A stretch of DNA of 64,000 nt from assembly GCF_029784155.1 (NCBI RefSeq), contig NC_073693.1:170801104-170865103 (forward strand), given 5' to 3'. How positions within the stretch are numbered: the stretch's first letter is position 1; each line of letters starts with the position of its first letter. The position numbers were made by a program, and so were the translations under genes. The notes under the pieces are model-generated. The model made no database searches. It saw only the letters and a list, made by a program, of their open reading frames with translations, and was not told the DNA's origin. Below are positions 49,600-62,086 of this stretch, piece by piece. The stretch is from Uranotaenia lowii. Its lineage: Eukaryota; Arthropoda; Insecta; Diptera; Culicidae.

Positions 49600-51388
49600 T
49601 AACTTTGAATGCTCAATTGGCTTTCGCGAATGACAGTTCGATTGGGTCCAGTAAATTTCTTCGCACTCTATTAAATTATAGCATCTATAGTCTAGGGGTA
49701 TAAAAAAAAAACAACTGTTTGAAAATTGATTCGAAAAAAAACTTTTTTCAGAATCTTTGCTTAAGTGTTGAATGCCTTAAAGCGTCTTAAACAAATCGAA
49801 GGTAAAAAGAGCCAAGTAAGAAATCTGAATTACAAAAAAATATCCAAAAACGGTCCAGGTACACTTCATTTGACAGAATTATCTGAGAAAACTGTAAGTT
49901 CAATCATTATAAGATATTTTCTAAAACTGCAAAATAAGTGTTTACGGGAATTAATTTTAATTACAAGTAAATAAAGATTTTCCGTTAATTTCCTTCCTTT
50001 CCTTCTAGGTAGTAAACCCAATAATAAATAACAAACGGAATAAAAAAAATTTACGTTTTTTTTAAATTTTGTTTATTAAGTTTATATTATTGAAATAGGT
50101 CAGATTCAAAAGAATCGTCATGGCAAAATCAATAGAAAAATAATTGAATTGAAAATATATTTATTTCACTTTCATCAAATTCATCGACAATGCTTAATTG
50201 CGAATTGTGTTTCATTTTGTACGCCAGAGTGCACTTGAAATGCAGCAAACGTATGCCGCAAAACGTAACGAAGTGCATTAGAAAAATGGCAATCCCAGTC
50301 TCTTCCTTCCAGACTTCGTTCGGCGATACTGAGAGGGGGTAGGAATCTCGCTCGTTCCGGTTATGTTCCGTTGATGACGAAGCAAATGTCTGTTATGAGA
50401 GGGATGAAACTTAACTAGCTACTACGTGTTACTAGTGAAGAAAACGACCAGCTTGTCAAGAATCGGTTGATGAGCGCGGTAGGTATGCCATTTTTGGGGA
50501 GTAAAAAGAAACTGAGAAACTAAACGTGAGATGCAAAAGCAACTAAGTCACGAAGCTGATTCAAAGTATGCGAAGATTTATCTTTGATGTAAATCACTGC
50601 CATTTAAACCAATCAATATTTTTTCGATGATATACCTACTATCCCTTGATAGGTTAACGAACTTCAACTGGAAACTACGTGATGTTTTTGCAGTTGAATA
50701 AATTCGACAAAAACTTTTTTACTTTCGAGATTGAGAGGTCATACAGAAGGTCGTTTAAACATTCAAGTCGGAACATCAAACTTGTTTATTAAATTAAAAA
50801 AATACCTCTCCAGTCAATTATGTCCTAAGGCTTCTGCTAACACATCCGACATACGATACCGGTGTTTTGACTCTAATACTTTTCAACAAAAAGTCGGAAG
50901 CTTATGCCCAATCAAATTAAGTCTAAGAAATGGGAAAGCATACACGCTCGTTTGGGCTTTGGAAACTCTTTTCCAGCGGCTTTTTATTTCTTCCACCGAA
51001 CAAGACAGGAAACGGAAGTACCCTCAAGCAACACGCACTCATTTTCCGGAGCGGAACCAGCCCAGGAAGGAAGAAAAGCGAACCAGGGCGAGACGAAGCC
51101 CGACACCGTAGCATTTAAACGGCGCTAATCTTTGCGAGCCAGCGAACCAAAAACCCTGTGAACTCAACTCATCCCCCCGCTTCGCTCTTTGATGAAGTGG
51201 ATCCTACTTTGCATATAATTGTTTGACACGCAACTGTCTGAACGGTGTTGTAGTCTGGGGCACTTTTCTCGCGGGCTCGGCAGATGTTTGCTAGCCTGGA
51301 AGACACAGCAACGGCCGTAAAGGTAGCGGCCTCCATGGAAAAGAGAGAAGAATGATTTTTTAACATTAACATTTCTCTGTTTTTGAAG
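49600..51388. other. Stretch without a recognisable gene; GC-richer at 50.2-51.4 kb
   Basis: The longest frame (50731-51111) has no recognisable domain and overlaps open frames in three other readings, which points to composition rather than coding. The 50.2-51.4 kb part is non-repetitive here and may be regulatory. Confidence 0.4.
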
Positions 51389-51390
51389 TA

Positions 51391-52329
51391 CCGTAATCCG
51401 GGGTAAGATTGATCATTTTTTTCAATATTTTTCGATTATTTTTCCTGTTAAGAAGAATGTGGCATGTTTCATATTTTTAAAACCAGTACTGGAGTCCTAT
51501 GAATATAAAACATGGTTGCCGAAATTTATTTGACTACTTTAAACTTGTTTTAAAAATCGATTTCGTCGCTGTTCAGGAATTGATGCTTTGGGGTTACATT
51601 GATCAGTCTTCATTTTGACGATTTTAACGAGTTTTCTTGATCATAAAAGATACAAAACACCTTCATAATTGTTTACAAATTCTAATTTAACAATTTCACC
51701 TTGCTTTTTAACGTTTTCTTTTGAAAACATTTATAATCGAAAAAAACTATGATGCTGCATACATCTAGGGGTAAAAATTATAATAATTGTTAAGTAGTTT
51801 TAGCTTTAAAATACAAATGAAATTTTACCTTCACACATTCCCTTAGGCCCCCCACTATTTCCATTTTAATTTTTTCTTCAAAGTTAACCATTTGATAGGA
51901 TTCCTATCCATTTGTCCAAAAAGGGCTTGCTCTTGGAAAATGTCCATCCTTTTTAAATATCAAAAATTTATCATTAAATGACTATAAAAATAGCACTGTA
52001 ATTATACGTATACAAAGAATAAAAGTTGATCTTTCACACTCAACCACCCGTTTGCTTCTAAATACTTTTTGATATCATCAGGAGAGCTGTTTGTTTGCGA
52101 TCCTTGGAAATCATTGATATTTTAATATAAAGAAATTACATTTTTTACTAACAGAAAACAGTTTCCAATACAAACCAAATTTTGTCTATTTGATACTCAA
52201 TTAATAAGCTTTCAAACATAGAAAACAGTTTAAAAAATTCAAACTATAGACTAAGTTATTGATGATAAAATGGAAAAATTCGTTGATGTTTAAAGTTACC
52301 CCGGTGATCAAAGTTACCCCGTTTTACGG
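51391..52329. mobile_element. TA-flanked MITE, 939 bp
   Basis: Ends CCGTAATCCGGGGTAAGATT and AAGTTACCCCGTTTTACGG, flanked by TA (51389-51390, 52330-52331). Close relative of 22177-23115. GCATACATCTAGGGG lies 366 bp from the left end. Confidence 0.85.
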
Positions 52330-52331
52330 TA

Positions 52332-53392
52332 TTTTTATAAAAAGTTTTTTCGTTAAATTTATCTTTTAGTTTTTCACAAACAATACATTTCGTCGCGATT
52401 CAATGTCACGTTTCTATTTTCACCTACCACACTTTTGGTTTTACCGGAAGTGTAGCGCGGGAAGGCTCCATCCTGGAATTTTCTCCGACCCCTGCGGCCT
52501 TCTGCTGGCACGGGAAATTGAAATTGAGATCATTCGCGTGCTGCGTCTCGCTGCGAATCATCCCGGATTTGGGAAATTGGCTTGGCAACACCAACAACAA
52601 TAGGTAGGTGGTACCGGAAGACTTGCAAGACGGCGGGGGATCGCGAAAGGCGAAGAAAATGGGACACAAACTCGGAGCGACCTGCAAAGTATTTTGTAAT
52701 TAAGAAGTTCTCAGATTTCCTGACATTCTGGCTGCTGCCGGCTGTATTTAGCATATGTATGAATAAACATATAGACATCAAAAACAAGACGGTTGCTGCC
52801 AGGCGTGAGGCGGGGGATGTTGTGAATGGATGCTGGCTGCTGTTGTGTTGCTGTGATTCTCGGGAGCTTTGGGGTGAGGAGACAGGGATTCGTCGGAACA
52901 GCATCAGCAGCACCCCGGCCAGAGTTCGAAGCATTGTTCCGAGCGGAGTTTCTTCATTACAAATTTTCGGGTTCTGCCAGATTAAATTGAAGAAGTTTTC
53001 CGTCGTTGACATTGTTTAAATACAGTTTGAATTTTCTCGGTATATTCACTATTGACCTTTATGCTGCTATGAAAAGTTATGATATCGCAGACTGTTTGAT
53101 GCGAGCTCTTTTACGATCTGTTTAGAAAGCATCATAATAAAGAGTTTGAAAGACGCTCATGTACTTATTTGTATATGTATGTACCAGATGATAGTTTCCT
53201 TTAGACATGTGCTCTGTGAAGTTTATTATGAACCGATGGGTCCAAGTAAAATTTGAAGCTCCTGACACTTTGGTTTAGCACAACTACAACCATAATTTTT
53301 CAAAAATCGAAAACACACTTCAAGTTTAAAACGATTCTTCGCCAAAAGGTTTTCTAGATGAAATTGAAGTACTTATACAGGATTAACAGTGA
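52332..53392. other. Stretch without a recognisable gene; GC-richer at 52.4-53.0 kb
   Basis: Open frames occur on both strands over 52.4-53.0 kb (one of 160 codons) but overlap each other and match nothing I recognise. Unique-looking DNA, possibly regulatory. Confidence 0.4.
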
Positions 53393-54850
53393 TTATTGAA
53401 AAAATGTCGCAATTCACTGATAAAACCTCTTACCCACATCTTTAATCAGTCCCTAGTACAACAGAAATTCCCTTCCATCTGGAAAAAAATCGTGTATGAG
53501 TCCAGTCCACAAAAAGGTGACAAACAAGATGTTCACAATTACAGAGGTGTCACATCGCTAGCTGCATGCTCGAAGGTATTGGAGAGGATCGTCAACGATG
53601 TTATGTTCTCAGCTTGTCGGAACTGGATCTCTGAGAATCAGCAGGGATTTTTCCCAAAACGAGCGGTAATTTCAAACCTAACAGTTTTTACATCATTCTG
53701 TATATCGAAAATGGATGGTGGCAAACAAATCGATGCTATTTACACAGATATATCAGCTGCATTCGATTCAGTGAACCATGAAATCCTCCTGAAAAAATGG
53801 CATCGCCTGGGATTTTCCGAAAGACTGTGTGCGTGGATTAACAGTTACCTAACGAATCGCCGACTAGCTGTTAAAATTGGTTCTGCTGAATCCTTTGATT
53901 TTATTCCAAAATCTGGCGTACGGCAAGGCAGCAATCTGGGTCCATTATTGTTTACGCTGTTCTGTAATGATATAAATTTGCTCCTCATTGGAAGTGGAGT
54001 TCTCCAGTATGCGGACGACCTAAAAATATATTTAGTTATAAACAGCCTAGCTGATTGTTACGCGTTACAACGTTTTCTGGACATAGTAGCGAGCTGGTGT
54101 GCCTATAATTTACTGGTTTTGAGCGTTTCTAAGTGCTGTATTATCACATTTGGGCGCAGGAAACACCCGTTCTTGTATAATTACAATATACTGGGCGTGC
54201 AAATGCATCGTGTAGAGGAGATAAAGGATCTTGGCGTTTTATTGGACAGTCGTATGACTTTTAAACGTCATTACTCTGTGGTACTCGAGAAGGCAAACCG
54301 CGTGCTGGGATTCATCATACGTTTGAGTAAAGAATTCACCGATCCGATCTGCTTGCGAGCTTTGTATTGCTGCCTGGTTCGATCAATATTGGAATCGGCG
54401 AACCTGGTATGGTGGCCTTTCGAAGCTGCTTGGATTACGCGTTTTGAGGCAATTCAACGACGATTTGTGCGTTATGCTCTTCGTGAGCTACCCTGGGAAA
54501 ACCCGTTAAACTTGCCACCATAAGCTCATCGTTGTGCTCTGCTTGGTCTTCAGACGCTATCAGATCGCCATTCCATCGCCCAATCTCTATTCGTGGCAAA
54601 GATTTTACGAAACGAAATCGATTGCGCATGGCTGCTTTCCCGATGTAACATCTACGCACCAGAACGAACTCTTCGTAATCGAAATTGGCTCTCTGTGGAA
54701 TCAAGAAGCACGCGCTATGGCAGCAATGATCCTCTACGTTCCGCAATAACTTGCTTTTTACGCCATTTTACACACTTTGACTTTAATGTATCCATTTCAA
54801 TCTTTAGACGTCGGATTGAATCTGATTCAAGCGAACAATTACGAAACTAA
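53393..54850 (+). pseudogene. LINE reverse transcriptase with one in-frame stop
   Basis: The frame opens at the truncation point without an ATG and holds the RT core: SKVLERIV, DAIYTDISAAFDSVNHEILL, GVRQGSNLGPLLF and the catalytic LQYADDLKIY (near 54005). These look intact. At 54521 a TAA interrupts the frame just after ENPLNLPP. Reading continues in the same frame for 108 codons (HRCALLGLQTL through RTLRNRNW and YGSNDPLRS) to a TAA at 54848, matching the usual C-terminal part of this RT type. So a single point change created the stop. It belongs to the Jockey/CR1 group; I cannot name the family. Confidence 0.85.
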
Positions 54851-54878
54851 GAATCTTGTTATGTACAAATAGTATTAA

Positions 54879-57318
54879 CCTTCCCATGCCGTTCGCAAAA
54901 TATCCGTTTCGGGGAAATTTGAGTTGTAGTTTGATTTCGTTCTCCTGGCTGTAAATGTTAACCGATTTTGATGATATTATATTCATTGTGTAGGTAATTT
55001 GTTCTTATTACTCAAAATTTTAAAATAAAGTCGATATGTATTACCAAGTTATCAGAAACTGGCCCAAATATGAAATAATCCACCGGGGGGTCTAGAACAT
55101 TTTATTTTTTTGAAATTTTTTTAACCTATTTACCGGTTTTTTCAAAGATAAAATCATACTAATCACTGTGAAAACGCTCGTCTTACCTTAAGCGTAAATC
55201 CAACATCATATGTCAATAACATGATCTAATAGGAAATTTTCCTGGCTACAATTTCGTAGAAGACATTAAAGTGATACAAATTGAGAGAAAAGAGTTGGAA
55301 TGTCACAAACAGAGTGATTATTTTTTCATTTGAAAAATCTAATAAAATTTCTCACCACTGATAGTACTAAGACCAGAAAAAGTATTCTACGAGCTTAGTT
55401 ATTGATTCTAGAGTGTATAAATGTTCGGAACGGTTTATTTACATTAAAAATTAATCTTTTGCAAAAAATTGATCAGGGTTATCTGAAGTTATGAGCATTT
55501 TTGGGGTTTTATTATTCCGGAAGTATTATCGTATTCTTTTTTTTTCACTCCGATTTTTAAAAAATTCCGAAGTGGGGAATAAATAAAGTTTATGTCAAGG
55601 TATTTTAAACAAAAATTCAAAAATTCAAACAGTTGAAAGAGCGAAAGCTAAACTGTAGAAGATGAGAGTAATATCACCTGTCGTTTAGAAAAAATTCAAA
55701 TGTTTGATCTACATTTTTTTCGATTTTTTGATTTTGTGCAATGTAGATTGTATACAAGTTTGTTGCAAGTCAGCTTTTGTTCAATTTTTATTTGATTTTT
55801 ATTTGGAACCCCCCCCTCCCCCCCTCTCTTTTCTCCTCGTGATGTTTCAACTCCAAATGTCAAAAGCTAGATTTCAAATTAGTTCCGGCGTATAAAAAAA
55901 TGGCACTTGAAAATTATGTTACTCATTTGATACTTTGAGCAATGTTGAACAATATATGTAGAAAAATTATTTTAAGCATTTTAAGCCAATCCTTTTCATA
56001 CTGTTCATGGCAGCATTTGTAATCTTCTTTTTCCTTTTTATAAAAAAAAAATCCGTGTACTTCTGAGAAAAATGAACAATCTAGAATTTTTGCTTGAAAA
56101 CTTAAAGTTGACCACATTTTTACAAACACGAGTGTCTCCAAAACACTAACTTATGCAATCAAACATAAACAATAAGTTGAATTTTTTTTTTATTTTAATT
56201 ATGACCCTTTATCATACTTGTGATACCCGTGTCTAAGGTTTTACAATCAATCAAAAGTGAAAAGTATCTTTCAGAAATCATCAAAAAGGATGAAATATTT
56301 TCAACAAAGATGTTTGATTTTGAAATACAGATGAATTATTAAAAATGTTGGCTTAAGTGTAAGAAGTACATCTAATTTGTTTCTTAGTTCCAAATGTTTG
56401 TTTTTAAAGTATTCAAACTAACTTAGCTCCAATCATAAATATCTAAATTTTCAAGAAAGGCGGGAGACATTTTTTCCAGAATAAAACCCTACAAATGCTT
56501 ATAACTGCAGATAATCCTGATCAATTTCATGTAAAAGATTGATTTTTTAATGTAAATAAACCGTTTTGAACATTTATGCACTCTACAATCAATAACTAAG
56601 CTCGTAGAATATTTTTTCTGTTCTTAGTACTATCAGTGGTGAGAAGTTTTATTAGATTTTTCAAATGAAATAATAATCACTCTGTTTGTGACATTCCAAC
56701 TCTTTTCTCTCAATTTGTATCACTTTAATGTCTTCTACGAAATTGTAGCCAGGAAAATTTCCTATTAGATCATATAATTGACAAATGATGTTGGAATTAC
56801 CGTAAAAGTAAGACGAGCGTTTTCACAGTGATTAGTATGATTTTGTCTTTGAAAAAACCGTTAAAAAGGTTAAAAAATCTTCAAAAAAATAAAATGTTCT
56901 AGACCCCCCGGTGGATTATTTCAAATTTGGGTTCAAATGAAAGGGGAATGTCCCAGCTTTCAAATGGTGCAAAAATAAGCGATGCTAATTTTTGAAAAAT
57001 AAAGTTTTCTCCCAGAGACACCGTGTAGATATGTTGGGGTCCAATGAAAGTTTTGACCGCTATCTCAGATCTTCCGGTAGAAAAAAATCTAACTTCAAAA
57101 AAACGTTATCCAATTTTTGCTTTGCTTAGCTGTATTTCATTTCCCAATGAACCGATTTTCAAAACTCAAATTTCAATTTTTTGACGTTAATTTGATCATT
57201 ATTTTCATAGAACATACTTGGTCTGTCAAAATTCCTAGTTCTTCAGTATATTGGAATGATGATGAAGAGATTTTAAATGTGCGCTTCGGGTCATATTGAC
57301 CCGAACGGCATGGGAAGG
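54879..57318. mobile_element. TTAA-flanked foldback element B, 2.44 kb
   Basis: Ends CCTTCCCATGCCGTTCG and the inverted match, with TTAA on both sides (54875-54878, 57319-57322). Inner arms at about 55060-55545 and 56465-56948 are inverted copies of each other with many small differences. Next to the right end lies GGGTCATATTGACCC (57288-57302). No transposase is encoded. It sits in the 3' UTR of the LINE at 53393. Confidence 0.85.
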
Positions 57319-57359
57319 TTAAGATCATTAAGACACCTATGTCAGATGATATTATTTTC

Positions 57360-57387
57360 AATAAACAATAAACAATAAACAATAAAT
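57360..57387 (+). repeat. (AATAAAC)n tail
   Basis: About four units of AATAAAC, best read as the 3' tail of the LINE starting at 53393. Confidence 0.75.
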
Positions 57388-57504
57388 CTAGATAGCTTAT
57401 CCCCTTAACAGAGAACAAATTCTTGCGGCAATTGATTTTAAAGAGATTTGGTCTTATAGAAAAATACTTAACTTACAGTTCTTTTTTTTCAAAAAACTTC
57501 AATA

Positions 57505-58165
57505 CCGTCAAACGGAGCATCCTGCAATAGCAGGATTAGATGCAACATTTGTATTCCATAACACTTATTAAATTTATAAAAATTATAATGTAATAACATT
57601 ATCATTCACAACGTGAAATAGTTTTTAAAAGTTTTTGATCCTCATAGAACATTCAAAAAATCGAGCAAAAGATGTTCAAATTTTTACATTTAAGATGCTT
57701 TTAAAACGTTACTCAGTATGACGGATTTACTTGATGACCTACAAACTTAATACTGCTTTTATAGTCCTGTACCAATACTGTTGGTGTAAACATATTTTTC
57801 GAATAATCACCACTTGTTTTAAATGAATATTTTTATAATTCAGTTACCTATCTGGGCTAAAATGCATCAAAATGCAAATTAAAGATTCACCTTCTAAAAC
57901 TCGTTTCCATGTGTTGTAATATGATTGTTTTGCATCACGCGTTTATAATTTCAAAGTTTCATCCATTCAAACATTCATTTTTATGATTTCAGATAAGTAG
58001 AATTTTTTGTAGTGTTTTTACCCCTAAATGTATGCACCCTTAAACTTTTTCTTCATAGCCATTTTTGACAATAAAAGTGAAAAATTTAATTCGAAAAAAT
58101 CCTAAAATTACTACAATTGGTGATTTATGCGTTATGAAATTTCAAATATATAAAAAACTTTAAAT
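57505..58165. mobile_element. Partial MITE of the ATGCAAC type, reversed
   Basis: Starts TACCGTCAAACGGAGCATCC (TA at 57503-57504) and follows the reverse complement of 20516-21465 through CCCCTAAATGTATGC at 58021. The match fades at the small palindrome beginning at 58173. The other terminus is missing. Confidence 0.7.
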
Positions 58166-58172
58166 TTTCAAA

Positions 58173-58565
58173 CGAGCCAGCTGATGGTTCTTGTGCCAAT
58201 TTATAATTCCTAAAGGAAATTTTCCGCTGAACAACTTTGTCGAAGGCCGTTACTTCGTATCTTATAAAAAAAAAGTTATTAGCTTTTTAACAGGGGTATG
58301 TCTTTTTGCACTGATAAATAATAAATTCAATTGACATCCCTGCAGGGCGCCTAGCGAGGTATTGCGTGACTACATTATCGCGAGGCTCAAGCAGTGATGT
58401 CAATTGAATTTATTGTTAATCAATTTTAAAAGACATACCCCTGTTAAACAGCTGATAACTTTCAGTCCTAATAAGATGCGAAATTACGGCTTTCGACAAA
58501 GTTGTTCAGCGGGAAATTTCCTTTAGGAATTTTATAAATTGGCACAAAAACCATCAGCTGGCTCG
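58173..58565. mobile_element. Small foldback palindrome, 393 bp
   Basis: Arms of about 168 bp, from CGAGCCAGCTGATGGTT to its inverted match, around a 50-bp GC-richer centre (TGCAGGGCGCCTAGCGAGG). Arms are about nine-tenths identical by eye. It abuts the truncated MITE, so may have caused the truncation. Confidence 0.75.
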
Positions 58566-58569
58566 GTTC

Positions 58570-60056
58570 AACAGACGAAACAAAAATGATGTTGATTTTT
58601 CAGTACAAAATATTCAATTTTCCTATCCAAATCTAAAAGTTCAAATTTACTCATGTAAACGTTACTTAAAAATTTTGCAAAAAATCATGGATGAGTTGTG
58701 GACCAAGACGAAGCTTTTAAGACCCCAGGGTTTGAGAAATTCCAAAACGACCCAAAATCGACTCAGAATGTGGTAGCTCAAACCATTATAAATAAATTGA
58801 AAACTGGTAAAGCTTGGCAAGGGTTGGCTTCCTAAATCAGAATCTCATCAGTGCAGTGTACCTATACTCAAAATATCAACAAAGCTGCTCTTGGAGCATT
58901 TTCATACCACATTTTGTATTTGGCCCTATCTTCCCTGAAACTGTTGTTGGATGACAATGTTCAAATCAGTAATGATTATCATACAAAATCAATAAAAGAG
59001 GAATCATCGACCATGAGCAAAGATTTAACATATTTTTAATGCTACCGAATTTCTTTTAATATATTTCCCTTCGATCGATTCCTCAAAAAAATCATTGAAT
59101 TTCGACAAAATGACAACAGATAAATAAACTTAAAGACATAATTAAACTCAATAGGGTGAAATACTCTATATTAAACACTATCTTTGGAATTTCGTCTATT
59201 TGTGGCAAAAAAAAAATAACAATAGTTTTTTTTGGGTGAAATTTCGTTAGTGTAGCTCAAGCTTGATCCGGAGTTTCGAATCGATATGATTTTTTCGTTG
59301 AAATTCTTTTTAAACCTTTATACTGATTTTTTCTTGCCACAAATATTGAACACCATGATTCTGGACTTGGTAGGCTGTGGCTGATCAGAGCTGACGCGTT
59401 TTTTCTGATAGCGAAAAATTCTAGAATTTCAAATTGTTTTATAGATTTAATATAACATAGTGCTATAAATATTGTTTAATAAGAAGTGATTGAGTGACTG
59501 CAGTTGGAAAATTTTCGAAACCTTTGTTAACTTACTTCTAAAGTTGGAGAAGTAGCGGTTTCAGGTGATTTATCACAGAACAGCGACGCAGTTTTTCAGA
59601 TCCTTTGTATATCAGACCGGCGTTTTACAATTCTTCGGTGAGTCCGTTCCTTATTAATTTTGGAGATCTTCTTATTGTTGTAAATTCACGTTTTTCTTAA
59701 CTGAGAGATTTTTTTATTGATTTGTTCTATCAGTAGATTGACTTTTACAAAAATCTAATTGGAGTAAAAAATTATCTATATCAGTCAAAAACATACATAA
59801 GTAACATTGTTATGTTTGATGGAAATCTTAGTAAGGAACATTGGAGGACATTTTGAATTGATTTTTATTCTTGGAAAATACAATTCCATATCCCAGAGCT
59901 TGTTTACAGTTTACGTGCTTTACAACAAAATAAAAATATTTTCTTGTTTACTGTATTCTTTGTATAAAAAATCAGGCCATTCTAAACTAATCTAATCTCC
60001 TTCAGGTTGGTATACGTCGTTATTATGCGTCAAAACGGAATTCCTTTAATAATAAT
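58570..60056. other. Stretch without a recognisable gene
   Basis: AT-rich. The word AATATTGAACACCATGATTC at 59342 recurs at 61182, and TTGTGGCAAAA / TTTTTCTTGCCACAA form an inverted pair at 59200-59342, hinting at a small unclassified element. Confidence 0.4.
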
Positions 60057-60066
60057 AATAAATTAG

Positions 60067-60260
60067 TGGGCTTGTGATATAGCTCAGTTGGCAAGTCAGT
60101 TGCTTTCTGAGCCGATGTCCGTGAGTTCGAGCCCAAGAGTAAACATCGATCACAGTTGTACCGGATAAGTTTTTCAATGACTTGTTCGCCAACTTCATCG
60201 TTGATATAAGTCGCGAATGACATGAAGATGTTAAAACGACTATAATCGAAACAAAAAAAA
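60067..60260 (+). mobile_element. tRNA-derived SINE, complete, with target duplication
   Basis: 194 bp from GGGCTTGTGATATAGCTCAG to a GAAAC-A tail, flanked by exact AATAAATTAG repeats (60057-60066, 60261-60270). Box A is at 60080 and box B (GAGTTCGAGCC) at 60123. This is the best-preserved copy in the window and defines the family ends. Confidence 0.92.
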
Positions 60261-61160
60261 AATAAATTAGCATTATTTGTTTAGAATCAATTAATTTAAA
60301 ATCATGCCACCGTGGACTTTGAATGTTCCAATGTTCAAACGTTCAAGAATTTGATTATTATGAGCATCTGTAAAATGCTGAAAAATATGACAGATACAGA
60401 AAGCATTAAAATTGTGTTGCATTTTTTTTGTTCCGCTTAGTAGGAAACTGAAAACTTATAGTTTTTGTGTTAGTAAACTTGCGCAGTTTATAATTTGATA
60501 GGTTTTTTTTTAATATCTAAGGATTGCATATTCTGATGAATTAACCATTTATTTTTGTTTTTGTTTGGATACACAGTTTGATACATTTGAGGCTTTTTAG
60601 CTAGATTTATTGTCAAAATTTCTAAACTATTTATATGCATGGTATGATTAATAAACAATGCCAACTTATTTAAATATTTTTATCATGTAAAAGTACTTTT
60701 ATGAAAATTTATAGTTTTTGCCTCATAGTTAGTGTTAGGAGTTTCAGTAGGAAACATTAGGAGCATAGGAGGTGTAGGACAAACATATAACTCGTAATGC
60801 TGGCCTAGCATCTCCCAAAGTTGAACCTTCCAAAATTTACTAACAATGCTCCAAAACCTCCTCACATTTATGGATGGGTCGTAGAGATCTCTGCATCTAT
60901 CTATAAAGTAAACGTTGACTAACATACCTTTTCCCTTTTCCCCACACAGTCCTTCAACATTCTGTGAGGACTGGTTTTCCATTTTAAGAGATTTTATAAT
61001 CTGAGGCAACGAAATGGGAGACCTAGCTTCTATTGGAACTATAAGTCAGAAAATGTACCAAAATCTCGAAATAGATAATGTTGCAATTCCGAACGACTGT
61101 AGTTTCATAAAACGGAGAGTTGATGCGTAGCGCCAACCGAAGTTTTAGGCGAATGTTCCT

Positions 61161-61182
61161 GCGAATGCGAATGCGAATGCGA
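61161..61182 (+). repeat. (GCGAAT)n microsatellite
   Basis: Three and a half tandem GCGAAT units. Confidence 0.85.
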
Positions 61183-61552
61183 AATATTGAACACCATGAT
61201 TCTAATATTGAACAGGCATTGTTCTAATTATTGAACACGTAAATATTGGAAAACAAAGAATACATTTAGGGGTATTACGTGTATTAGAATACATTAGTGG
61301 GGCAATTTGGGTTGAGCTAGCAACCAAGAAACACATAATTTATATTTCCAAGCGCCAACCGTGGTTTGTTCAATAATTGGCACATGCATTTCTTAACGAA
61401 ACGAGTACTACAAAATTGAAAGTTCAATAACTAACACGTTTGCGTTTTCAGTGATCCAATGATTGAACACTCTAATTTGTACAGTTTTAAGAGAAAAAAA
61501 AAAACAAATATTAAAGGCTGTCACTCTTCCAGAAATCAAAGACAAATTTGAA

Positions 61553-61806
61553 AAGGTTGCCAGATTGCTCGGTTTTATCCGGGTTTGGCCCGGTAGCCCG
61601 GATTTCATTGAAAAATGCCTGGATTTTGCCAAGATTTAATCACTTTATTTGGCAAATCAAACAAAAAATAAATTGTGTAGTAAATATTTTTTATTTATGC
61701 ATCCAAAACGGAATTCTGTTGATAAGTTTTGATGAAAAAATGTTTTGTTCAATATTATTCCATTATTTTTGTTGAGTAATTTCTGGGTCTTGACAAAGTT
61801 ATGCGC
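61553..61806. mobile_element. Non-autonomous TIR element, CCCGG-rich family, truncated copy 3
   Basis: Left end AAGGTTGCCAGATTGCTCGG followed by the family interior (TTTATCCGGGTTTGGCCCGG). The right half is missing. Confidence 0.7.
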
Positions 61807-61840
61807 CTGAATAAAGATACAAGCCGCCAAACATCCAATA

Positions 61841-61872
61841 GTGTCATATTGTCACTCATAAGCTGGTGAGGG
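61841..61872. mobile_element. End fragment of a third TTAA-type element (C)
   Basis: GTGTCATATTGTCAC (61841-61855), 17 bases, then TTAA (61873-61876). On the reverse strand it reads CCCTCACCAGCTTATGA after TTAA, like the left end of element A in style but not in sequence. The rest of the element is not recognised. Confidence 0.5.
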
Positions 61873-62086
61873 TTAAAGTATTGGATCTAAGAAACTAGAA
61901 TAATCTTGGAAAAAGTTTAAATAACTGATTGAAAGGAGGCCAGAAAAGGATGAGTTCATCAGTGAGTAGGTGATTTATTGGTTTTACTCAAAACTGATAG
62001 ATTTTGAAAGCCAAATCACAAAACATAAGGTGATGTTCTAAATCTGAAAAAAAATATGACTTTAGAACCAAAAGCATTATGCCGCC

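Larger units (their letters stand above)
53393..57387 (+). mobile_element. 5'-truncated LINE with a foldback element in its 3' UTR
   Basis: Coding remains at 53393-54850 are followed by 24 nt of 3' UTR, a TTAA-flanked insert (54879-57318), then the rest of the 3' UTR and an AATAAAC simple-repeat tail (57360-57387). Tails of short tandem repeats instead of poly-A are known from several non-LTR lineages. Truncation at 53393 removed the endonuclease. No target duplication identified. Confidence 0.7.

Noticed and set aside
50731..51128. 126-residue frame rich in Arg/Lys
   Set aside because: Overlapping open frames on both strands, low-complexity end and no homology recognised.
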